DNA of 64,000 nucleotides, from positions 30,314,851-30,378,850 of the forward strand of contig OU862909.1 in assembly GCA_917880885.1 (NCBI GenBank). Reading direction: 5' to 3'. The first letter of the stretch is position 1; the number at the start of each line of letters is the position of its first letter. The position numbers and the translations under genes are program-made. This DNA is from Limnephilus marmoratus (Eukaryota; Arthropoda; Insecta; Trichoptera; Limnephilidae). This document shows positions 55,738-64,000 of this stretch, piece after piece. A model generated the notes under the pieces. It was not told where the DNA came from. It searched no databases and saw only the letters and a program-made list of their open reading frames with translations.

Positions 55738-56010
55738 AACGAGTGCAGTTTACACGCGGTAGAAGCGAAACTTTGCCAAAACAATCTGAACCAATACTTG
55801 AAAAGTGAGATCATAATCAAAGCGACCAATAAGCGCAAACGAGCGTAATTTCTGTTTCATAGTAGGAGGAGAAGGAGGTTTTAAAAGTGACATCATAATC
55901 AAAGAGGTCAATGAGCGCAGTTGATGCGTCGCAGGTACAGTAATCGTCATTTCCGTTTCATCCGAAATCGAAATCATAGCGGGGCTATAGAAGTTTCACT
56001 TCAAAAACTA
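55738..56010 (+). repeat. Dispersed repeat family S3, copy 2
   Basis: It contains GTGCAGTTTACACGCGGTAG AAG, GCGAAACTTTGCC and ends near TTTCATCCGAAATCGAAATC and AAGTTTCACTTC. It is more diverged than the 63-kb copies. Confidence 0.45.
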
Positions 56011-56414
56011 ATGGAAAATGGGTCAGCCTAGATTTATGGTAGTGACTTCTCAAGTAGAACTTGGTATTAGCAGGAGGGTCGCTTGTTAGGTAATTTTTTT
56101 GGCGACAATAATTAATTTAACTTGCATTAATATTGACAATATTAGCTTAGTTTTGAGTTATGATATCAGAAACTTGCAAACTTCTATTTTTACTTCCTTT
56201 AACTTGCAGCCACATAATGGTTTATATTATAAGCTGTATTGTTTAAATCTACTGTTGACTGATAATATGTAGGTACACATAAGTGTGCTCTCTGTGTCTT
56301 TACGCATTATTGTATTTTGGATAAATTTTGGTTTCAGTACAAAGTTATCGGTTGATAAATTTTGAAATTAAAGTATCTAGTGATTAATTATTTATATTTT
56401 TGTATGTAGCTATA

Positions 56415-56518
56415 ACTTTGTGGTTATCCATTATAGATAAATGAAACAATTCAACTTTGTTTGAACCACTTTGAGTGAATCCGACCGGTTTCAGAACAAA
56501 CGTTACTTCTCCAGTAAA
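56415..56518 (-). repeat. PLE terminal repeat, inverted copy at the 5' end
   Basis: On the minus strand: GAACGTTTGTTCTGAAACC-like (AACGTTTGTTCTGAAACCGG), then GATTCACTCAAAG, TGGTTCAAACAAAGTTGAAT. The same sequence on the plus strand ends the element at 62768-62853. Inverted terminal repeats flanking a PLE are a recognised arrangement. Confidence 0.7.
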
Positions 56519-56789
56519 TGTCCGAATAACTAATAATAATTTCCTTTCTGAACTTTCTATAATAAAACAAATTGCTGTAAATAACGGATATGAACCAAGT
56601 TTAATTGATAACATCCTAAATAAAAAACTTAGCAAAAATTCAAAAAATAAATATCTATACAATTCTAATAATATTAATGATAAAGAATGGCGTAAAATTT
56701 TATATATGAATAATTTTTCAGTTTAATGTTGCAAAAATCTCCCTTCTAATATTAAACCAGCTTTTTATACAAGAAATAATATCGGTAAT
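56475..56789 (+). pseudogene. Penelope-like protein, part 1 (before the LTR insertion)
   Basis: The frame starts inside the inverted terminal repeat and enters the element at NVRITNNNFLSELSIIKQIA, VNNGYEPSLIDNILNKKLSK. This is the linker between RT and endonuclease. TAA at 56724-56726 interrupts it; the same frame then continues CCKNLPSNIKPAFYTRNNIGN up to the LTR insertion. Part 2 is at 62292-62883 in the same register. RT motifs are missing: this copy was already truncated. Confidence 0.75.
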
Positions 56790-57809
56790 TGTCACGTAAA
56801 TAATTATCAATTTGTGATATAATTATTTACCTGACCACTAACCTGATAATTTGAACAGCACGGAATGGATTGGCAACACTTTTTTTTTCTCTCTGGTTTT
56901 CACTTTTTGAATTCGCACCGTACGGGAAGCCGGTGTTGATTCGACTTGTCACTTTAGTGATAGTTTTGGATTTAAAAATGGGATAATCTCTTCGTTACAA
57001 ATTGTTTTAAACGATTTTAATCGCGAGCCGGGCGATGTACATTTTGCGAACGCTTCTTTCTGATGTGATCGGAACGCTGTTTCTAATGTGATTGGTCGCC
57101 GCCATTGGGACCGATATTTGTCCGCGACATAACGGTATTGTTAATTACCTACATAATCGCGACTGGCATATTGAAAAGCTTTGCGAGGGAGAGTCCTTAT
57201 GACCTGGTACGGTCATTGCTGCTCATATTTGTGATGGATGGTTACTCGGCGTTCATTTCCTGATGAGGTGTGCTGACGGAAATCGTGTTTCATCCGGTGG
57301 GCTCAACCGGAGCACTGGTGCTGATCTTGGATACTACTCCCTAGCGGGGAGTCCTCATTCTCTGGCCTTCCTGGGGGTCTTTCCTGGTTCCCATCCTGGA
57401 GATTGCGAGAGAATATGGCCCGCGGGTCATCAACGCGCTATATTCAAGTAAATTAAGAGTTCGTGTCAGTGTAGAATTAGATAAAGATCCATGGTCCGCA
57501 GGTACGATATTTCTTTCTGCTTAATTATATTCCTGTCAAATCTGTTATGTTTTTGGGGATGTGAAACCCGGCCCCTCAAAAGGGCAACATTGTTATGTTC
57601 TTTATAAAATTATACTGGGCTTTGGTTGTTTTGGAAATGAACTCTTTTATTACTGAAACCAATTTAACCTCACAAGTAGAAACCTGTTTTCGTTTATTCC
57701 CAAACAATCTTGTTCCTTTTTTTTATTCTGAAAAAAAAAAAGCAGAACCTTCCTACATTACGGATCGCTAGGTCCCACATAACCTGAGAGAGAGAGAGAT
57801 AACCTTGTA
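56790..57809 (+). mobile_element. 5' LTR (1,020 bp) of a non-coding LTR retrotransposon
   Basis: TGTCACGTAAATAATTATC is its start. It is almost identical to 61244-62291 (GATGG/GACGG near 57233, a 28-bp insertion in the other copy, and the last bases TTGTA/TTATA). TATAAAA lies at 57603. A 62-codon frame (57263-57451) occurs in both LTRs and has no known match. Flanking TAAT occurs at 56786-56789 and 62292-62295. Confidence 0.9.
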
Positions 57810-57811
57810 TT

Positions 57812-57824
57812 TGGCGCTCCAACG
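57812..57824 (+). promoter_or_regulatory. Primer binding site
   Basis: TGGCGCTCCAACG, two bases after the 5' LTR, resembles Gypsy-type primer sites (TGGCGC-CCAACG), complementary to a tRNA 3' end. I would guess tRNA-Ser; a tRNA set is needed to confirm. Confidence 0.65.
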
Positions 57825-60800
57825 TTTTAAGTTGAATATTCTGCTTTTGGTGCCCGTATATTCTAACGGTCTGTTATGTTTTGAGTTTCTGCTTCTTTTT
57901 CCGAATTTTCAAGGTTGGATATGTATTATTCATTAATATCTTCATACTGTTATAATGGTACCAGTGTGTGTGTGTAGATGCGTCATAATGGATTATATGA
58001 AATATTTCGCGGTAGTTTGAAATTTTGTGCATATTATTATGTCATTTTTTTTGCTTTGCTTTAAATTGTATTGGTTTCCGGTTGAGCTTCGTTCGCTCTC
58101 AAATTTTGTGTAACGTAAACATAAATATACCTACTAGAACAGCTTCGTTCTTTTTTTTCGGATAATATTTTTGGGACATTTTTGTAGGCTGGCAAGTTTG
58201 TCTATGGTTATGTCAGTTGTTATTACAGATCAGCTGATAGCGATTTTTGTTGACATGTGTCGGATGTCAAACGGTCATTATTATACTTCGATTGTGTTAT
58301 CGTAATAACTTTATAAACAATTTTCCGGACTTAATATAGTGTTATTCGGTTTATTTCATAAATATTAACTATTTTATATGGAATCATTTGGAATTTTTTC
58401 TTCGTTTTTTTTTACATAAATAAATTCCATTTGACAAAATGTCGTTGTCTAACATCAACGGGGCCTCAAAAGAGGAAATGATTCAGATGCTTTCTGACGT
58501 TAATATTACTCCAGAACCTACGGTGTCCGGTACTTAGTGCAATAAAAATTTTACGAATTTAATTCATATTATATTATTTTATTTGTCTTTTTGCAGCGAC
58601 AACAATTTTGTCAACAATAACAAAGATGCGTTATTACTATTTTGAGGGCATTTTAACAACAATTATGGAAATTGTTTTGAATAAATTGAACACTTTTATT
58701 GTCAATCGTGACATATTCATAGGTTTGTTAAATTTTATATAATTACAGGCATTATATTTTTGCAGTTTTGTGGACTTAGAGAATTCATAATTTTTTCTTT
58801 TTTTGAAAATTTTTTTTTTTGGTGTGGACATTGATGCTGTTTAACTTGGGTTCTTGTGTTTCCTGCCGTGCTTTAAGTACCGCAAGATTCATTTTATAAC
58901 ACCCAAGTTAAGACATAATTTTTTTTGGATTATGGGAGTATACGGCCCCGCCACCCTTCCTAATCCTATTTTTTTTGTGTTCCACCGTGTAATGTCGCGA
59001 GTTCGTTCGGGAATTGTCGATTTGTGTTTTTTTTTTTACAATCCCAACAGCACGCATCCAATCATATTACTCCTTTTCTTTAAAACGAGTTATGGTTGCA
59101 TATCACATTACTACTGAATTCTCGAATCAAGTCTCATTATACATAACCTCGCCTGTAATTTTTCTATACCTATCGAGCTATTGGAAAGACCAGTTCATTT
59201 TTGTTTTGCCCTATACATCCAGTAAACTCAGCTTTTGATAAAAAAAAAAAAAAATTCACAAAATTTCCTCATTCTTACTATCTCATAATATATTTTTTTT
59301 AGGAGGCGATGTTTGTAATGAATGTCGTTTCCTCTGATCTATGTGATCAGTGGCGCCCAAACCTTAAGTCATTATTTTTTTTCTCTCTCCTTCACATGAC
59401 TTATTTTTTTTTTCAAGTGATATATATAATTAGATTGGATATGAGTATTTCTCGTTTTTTTAGTAGACACCCTGTCTATATTATTTCTGTCAGTATTATC
59501 ACTGCAATGCACACACGCACACACATTGGTATCGCATCTCTACTCCGTCAGTTAACGGATATTTTGTAATGTTCCCTACTTTTAAATCTAAATCCATTTT
59601 TTCTCTAGTTCAGTGGAGCTTTCTTTCCATTTTGTCGTCCCTCCGACATGCCTTATAACCAAAGATCCTCCAAGGAACTAGAGAACAAAATATATTCTTA
59701 AGTGTAGTTCTTTGTGTAGCAGAGATTTGAGCAACTTTCTGGTATACAAAATGTGTATATTTTCATAAATAGATTATATTATATAATAAATAGATTATAT
59801 TTAGCTAGTATTTGTTACAATTAAGTTTGGTTTAGCTTTCCTTAAAGTGAATAATATTAAGTCATAGTTTATTAACAACATTATTATGTCTTTCTAACAA
59901 AGGTAGTACTGCTTCGGCATACTTTCCTATTAAGTAATTCCAGCATGGAATATATAATACTCTACCTCTAGCACAGGAGAGCGTATTTTTGTATAGCTTA
60001 TAGTCATAAGTAAAATATTTATATTAGTCTCACTGCTGAAACACCAGTGTTTCTCTACACAATTTTGTACCTAGTGTCATTCAAATGTTTTGATTGATCA
60101 CCAATTTAGATAGTGTCGATTATCACAATATATTCGATCACCAATACATATTGTCTGTTCAAGAAATTTTGCCTTTTGCTTACTTTTGAAGTAATATTTT
60201 GAAGGATCTCCGTCTACGGTGTGATCTCAGTCTTTTTTCTTGTGCAAACTATATACACTGTTTTAGTTATTAAAATGGCTTGTACTTTATATATTTAATC
60301 ATACTGGTTCACTACTAGGTTTTTTTTTGTTAAATTGTAATCCCTATGCATTCAGCTAAACATTCTAGATTCTGTTTCGCTTGTCTTGGTGTTCCTACTG
60401 ATACTCAATGTTACCACTTGTAGACAGGTATATCTTTGGTATTGTAAAACCTGATCTAATTATTTTTATTTTTGAAACATAGGTATTTCTTATTATGTAA
60501 ACCCTATTGTAACCACTTTTAGTAGACAAGTTTTGCAATCTTGGTCTAACTAATTCATTAATACACAAGTACTACTCATATACTTATGGTTCTACATTGT
60601 TATAAATCTGTTTTTTTAAACTGATAGTTAAATATCTCTGAAAGATATTCCTCATTCTAGGTTTAATGTCTGTTCTGTATTTTGTTGAATAAAATTCTAT
60701 GTTAACCTATTAGACCTGTTGGACCTAGGTTGATAGAATAGTTACCTTTTCGCTATTAATAAATAGCCTAAATTCAGTGAAGTGAGGGATGGTTGACCAC

Positions 60801-61230
60801 CCTAAAGTGAAACCTCTTTTTTAATGGCAAAATTTCCTGCTGAAGGAAAAGTGATGCTTTGTGCATAATTTTTTTTTTCTTTTCATTGATTGTGTTCTTT
60901 ATTTTTAAGATGTTCCCGATGTTAGGATGTCATGAGAATAACAGGTCTGGACTTCAGCCAGTAATGCCAGCACCCAGCTCCATCGTTGCTGAAGGTGTTG
61001 TAGACTCCTTATTCTCGTACCATCCTATTCTCATTGTTCTTTCAATCTATCTAGATTTATATGATTTATTGTTTATGATTGCTAATGGTTACTTGTTGTA
61101 AAATTTCTAGATACCTGATGGACCTATCTTCTAGTTAGTTAGTTAGTTAGTGTACCTTTATTTTTTTATTTGTTTATTTTTTTTTACATCGGAACCGTGG
61201 ATTTCATGTTTGGGGCCAAACATTTTCGTG
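57825..61230 (+). other. Internal region of the LTR element: U-rich, non-coding
   Basis: There is no frame above about 90 codons. The plus strand is strongly T-rich (many T runs, few A runs), a strand bias absent from flanking DNA. It contains the small ORF at 58439 and GTTA repeats near 61134-61153. Confidence 0.7.
58439..58537 (+). CDS. Small ORF (32 aa), possible gag N-terminus remnant
   Basis: The ATG at 58439 is the first good one in the internal region and follows GACAAA. It encodes MSLSNINGASKEEMIQMLSD and ends VNITPEPTVSGT. Balanced composition suggests true coding. Just before the stop, CCGGTACTTAG could be a splice donor (58530) and TCTTTTTGCAG at 58586-58596 an acceptor; using both would keep the frame open to 58742. 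It may be a start of gag retained as a packaging region. No match is known to me. Confidence 0.35.
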   Translation: MSLSNINGASKEEMIQMLSDVNITPEPTVSGT

Positions 61231-61243
61231 AGAAGGGGGGAAT
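61231..61243 (+). promoter_or_regulatory. Polypurine tract
   Basis: AGAAGGGGGGAAT sits immediately before the 3' LTR. It is the priming site for plus-strand DNA synthesis and is perfectly purine for 12 bases. Confidence 0.85.
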
Positions 61244-62291
61244 TGTCACGTAAATAATTATCAATTTGTGATATAATTATTTACCTGACCACTAACCTGA
61301 TAATTTGAACAGCACGGAATGGATTGGCAACACTTTTTTTTTCTCTCTGGTTTTCACTTTTTGAATTCGCACCGTACGGGAAGCCGGTGTTGATTCGACT
61401 TGTCACTTTAGTGATAGTTTTGGATTTAAAAATGGGATAATCTCTTCGTTACAAATTGTTTTAAACGATTTTAATCGCGAGCCGGGCGATGTACATTTTG
61501 CGAACGCTTCTTTCTGATGTGATCGGAACGCTGTTTCTAATGTGATTGGTCGCCGCCATTGGGACCGATATTTGTCCGCGACATAACGGTATTGTTAATT
61601 ACCTACATAATCGCGACTGGCATATTGAAAAGCTTTGCGAGGGAGAGTCCTTATGACCTGGTACGGTCATTGCTGCTCATATTTGTGACGGATGGTTACT
61701 CGGCGTTCATTTCCTGATGAGGTGTGCTGACGGAAATCGTGTTTCATCCGGTGGGCTCAACCGGAGCACTGGTGCTGATCTTGGATACTACTCCCTAGCG
61801 GGGAGTCCTCATTCTCTGGCCTTCCTGGGGGTCTTTCCTGGTTCCCATCCTGGAGATTGCGAGAGAATATGGCCCGCGGGTCATCAACGCGCTATATTCA
61901 AGTAAATTAAGAGTTCGTGTCAGTGTAGAATTAGATAAAGATCCATGGTCCGCAGGTACGATATTTCTTTCTGCTTAATTATATTCCTGTCAAATCTGTT
62001 ATGAATCTGTTATGTTTCAGAATCTGTTATGTTTTTGGGGATGTGAAACCCGGCCCCTCAAAAGGGCAACATTGTTATGTTCTTTATAAAATTATACTGG
62101 GCTTTGGTTGTTTTGGAAATGAACTCTTTTATTACTGAAACCAATTTAACCTCACAAGTAGAAACCTGTTTTCGTTTATTCCCAAACAATCTTGTTCCTT
62201 TTTTTTATTCTGAAAAAAAAAAAGCAGAACCTTCCTACATTACGGATCGCTAGGTCCCACATAACCTGAGAGAGAGAGAGATAACCTTATA
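61244..62291 (+). mobile_element. 3' LTR (1,048 bp)
   Basis: Identical in order to the 5' LTR apart from a 28-bp gain in which ATCTGTTATG is repeated (about 61990-62035) and single-base changes. It ends AACCTTATA, followed by TAAT (62292-62295). Confidence 0.9.
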
Positions 62292-62883
62292 TAATTTTTT
62301 GAGAAATACTAAAGACAAAGACCATAAATTGACTAATTCCGGAATATGTAAACTCAAATGCAATGATTGTCCCTCATTTTCTATTGGAAAAACAATTCTT
62401 AATTTGGAAATCAGAATCAAAGAACATTTAAGGTGTCTTAATAATAATAATTTTTCTGAATTCGCTAGCCGCATCATTGAAAATAACCATAGTTTTGAAA
62501 AAAATTCAGGGATAAATATACTTCATATTAATCATAACGGAAAACGTTTAGATAACTTAGAAGGCTTGGAAATTAAAAAATCCCTTAAAAATAATGAATC
62601 TATTATCAATAAACAAAAAATATTGTCTTATAGTCCAATCATTGATTTGTTCCCCTACCCACCCGGGTACTCTACATTAATAACTAGCAACGGCTCCACC
62701 CCTACCATAATAAAACATTGTTCCCATCCATATTTCGAAACTGTCAAATTAGTATACGCTTGCCCTGAAGAAGGAACGTTTGTTCTGAAACCGGTCGGAT
62801 TTACTCATTATATAGGTGGTTCAAACAAAGTTGAATTATTTAATTTATTAATTATTTGTTTATACTCAAAACCAGAATTTTAA
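62292..62883 (+). pseudogene. Penelope-like protein, part 2: GIY-YIG endonuclease and terminal repeat
   Basis: It continues part 1 across the insertion: NNIGN joins FLRNTKDKDHKL. The nuclease core is GICKLKCNDCPSFSIGKT with a following RIKEH helix. Tyr of GIY is Cys and Tyr of YIG is Ser, so both catalytic Tyr are lost while the Arg remains. The rest (SEFASRIIENNHSF, GLEIKKSL) is usual for PLEs. From about 62720 the frame reads through the terminal repeat. It has no other stop up to 62883. Confidence 0.8.
62768..62853 (+). repeat. PLE terminal repeat, 3' copy, degenerate hammerhead-like core
   Basis: CCTGAAGAAGGAACG, TTTGTTCTGAAACCGGTCGG: a CTGAAGA word, a stem GAAC/GTTC, and GAAAC. This is the hammerhead layout with one core change (CTGAAGA for CTGATGA). 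It pairs with the inverted copy at 56415-56518. Confidence 0.6.
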
Positions 62884-63290
62884 CTTCAACGCAATGTACA
62901 TTAAAAAATCTGAGCTTTCCGGCAATTTAGGATAACAAATTAATTTTGATATTTAAAAAACCGCGTTCGGAAATTTACGCAAAGTATGTAAAACTGTTTC
63001 ATCCAAATAAGAGCATTCCTTATATTTTCTAAAAGGTTAATTGTCCGCCTATATTTTGTTAAATATCCATTAAAATTTCTTTGGCGTTTTGCCAACCGTC
63101 AAAATTTGACATTTTTGATAGTCTACTTTGAGAACCGATTTAATGAAAGGCGAAGAATGCAATATAAATAAAGTATGTACTAATTTATAATGGACAGTAA
63201 TTGCTAATCGATATGCTAATAAAACTTTGAGCAATAAAAGTTTGTTTTGTTTTACAAAGTAAATTTAGAGGCTTTGTATTTCTAAACTAA
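62884..63290. other. Gene-less AT-rich stretch
   Basis: Nothing supported. Confidence 0.35.
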
Positions 63291-63295
63291 TATAA

Positions 63296-63362
63296 ATCAG
63301 AGTGTTTAATTCACATGCGGTAGAAGTGAAACCTTCAGAAAACTAAAGTTGACAAGAGACTA
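63296..63362 (+). repeat. Dispersed repeat family S3, copy 3 (left part)
   Basis: ATCAGAGTGTTTAATTCACA, TGCGGTAGAAGTGAAACC and TTCAGAAAACTAAAG match the S3 left block. Confidence 0.6.
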
Positions 63363-63699
63363 CGAATTACTATTTTTATCAATGTGAAGATAATTTTAAC
63401 AATATTTTTGTCGTCGAATTCCAGTGCAGACATTTGCTAGATATCGCTTTCTTTTGTTTTTTTTCTTTTACCTGTTCATTTTGAAGTGGTTTGAAGATTG
63501 GATATTGATTTTTCAAAAAAAAAAATTTTTTGGATTTCGTAGGATTCAATCCCTGGTCGGCTGAATGTCTGCAAAGGTTCGTCAGGTACTTTATAGCACT
63601 ACACTAAAGGAGGTTTGCGTGGGACCGTGGATTTATCGTATCATATTGGAGTACCCGTGAATAAAATAAATATTTGAATTGTTATCTTATTATTTCGCA

Positions 63700-64000
63700 G
63701 GCCAAATCCTATAGATATATGTGTTTGTCTCTTTTTAGTGTCGCTCGTTTCCGTTTCATCGAGTTTCAAATCACAACGGTGCTAAAGAAATTTTCACTAC
63801 AAAAATCAGAGTGTGCAATTCACATGCCGTAGAAGTGAAATCTTTAGAAAACTAAAGAAGACAAGAATAGGGAGACTACGAAACAACGCAGAAAGAGGAG
63901 ATCGATAGACTACGAAACACCGCAGAAAGAGGAGACCGATTATACCATCTCATTCTCTATAAGTGTACGTGTTTGTCTCTTTTGAGTGTCGCTATTTTTC
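63700..64000 (+). repeat. Dispersed repeat family S3, copies 4-5, cut by window end
   Basis: The right block (TGTGTTTGTCTCTTTTTAG, GTTTCAAATCACAACGGTGC, TAAAGAAATTTTCACTAC) is followed by another left block (ATCAGAGTGTGCAATTCACA, AAGTGAAATCTTTAGAAAAC). GACTACGAAACA-CGCAGAAAG is duplicated within the second copy. Units therefore seem to sit in tandem. Confidence 0.65.

Larger units (their letters stand above)
56790..62291 (+). mobile_element. 5.5-kb LARD-like LTR retrotransposon, no gag/pol, nested in a PLE
   Basis: Two about 1-kb LTRs, a primer binding site (57812), a polypurine tract (61231) and a 4-bp TAAT duplication define a complete insertion. The 3.4-kb internal region encodes no gag, protease, RT or integrase, so it moved with proteins from elsewhere. 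Near-identical LTRs indicate recent insertion. Large coding-free elements of this sort are called LARDs in plants; I am not aware of many in insects. Confidence 0.85.

Noticed and set aside
57263..57310. CTGATGAGG...GGAAA in the LTR as a hammerhead ribozyme
   Set aside because: The segment between CTGATGA and GAAA does not form a stem II (G opposes G at the first pair), so the core match is probably chance.
57263..57451. 62-aa ORF repeated in both LTRs as a gene
   Set aside because: It is identical only because the LTRs are copies of each other; composition and position in an LTR do not support a protein.
61134..61153. Telomere-type repeat
   Set aside because: The unit is GTTA, not TTAGG, and only about five copies are present.

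Overview
The window looks like nuclear DNA of an insect. It is AT-rich, has almost no continuous host coding sequence, and is packed with decayed transposable elements: Penelope-like elements (PLEs), CR1/jockey-group and RTE-type LINEs, LTR elements, and Transib-, hAT-, piggyBac- and mariner-type DNA elements. Several short repeats, such as a 3' end with the phrase GTCGAATTGAGAACCTC and a segment with GCCGGCAACTCGCC, are of kinds I associate with Lepidoptera and some Hemiptera. I lean weakly to Lepidoptera; that is inference from memory. Nothing suggests bacteria, an organelle or a virus.

The only convincing host exon is at 40905-41037 on the minus strand. It has both splice sites and encodes part of a membrane (renal-type, M19) dipeptidase. 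Much of the surrounding DNA is probably intron or intergenic sequence of that gene; I found no second exon.

Layout. 0-5 kb: dispersed repeats, a 157-bp foldback, an RTE-type 3' end, a 20-bp perfect hairpin and a piggyBac-type element with TTAA duplications. 5-12 kb: a LINE 3' fragment, a mariner-type MITE and several dispersed repeats. 12-14.6 kb: a broken PLE endonuclease and two copies of a 0.7-kb element, one splitting a tRNA-like sequence. 16.4-17.3 kb: a Transib-like element with RSS-like ends and a 5-bp target duplication. 19.1-20.6 kb: a MITE and a broken PLE. 23.3-24.6 kb: an RTE fragment with a 12-bp target duplication and a decayed transposon-type protein. 25.7-32.2 kb: dispersed repeats, a 1.13-kb hAT-type element and a 44-bp minisatellite of 17 copies. 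33-41 kb: a tRNA-like repeat, PLE terminal repeats in inverted pairs (one with a clear hammerhead core), a 1.59-kb solo LTR and the dipeptidase exon. 41-50 kb: a 74-bp-arm foldback, a LINE with a nearly whole reverse transcriptase, and tRNA-type SINEs. 50.2-54.6 kb: a nearly full-length two-ORF LINE, frameshifted. 56.4-62.9 kb: a young non-coding LTR element (1,020/1,048-bp LTRs, 3.4-kb internal region without gag or pol) nested inside the end of a PLE.

The genes do not form a pathway. The biology here is transposon biology: autonomous elements that are now broken, non-autonomous elements that relied on others' enzymes, and insertion into one another. The most unusual items are the nested coding-free LTR element, the Transib-like element with a 23-bp heptamer-nonamer spacing, the solo LTR full of hairpins, and the hammerhead-like ribozyme core in the PLE repeats.
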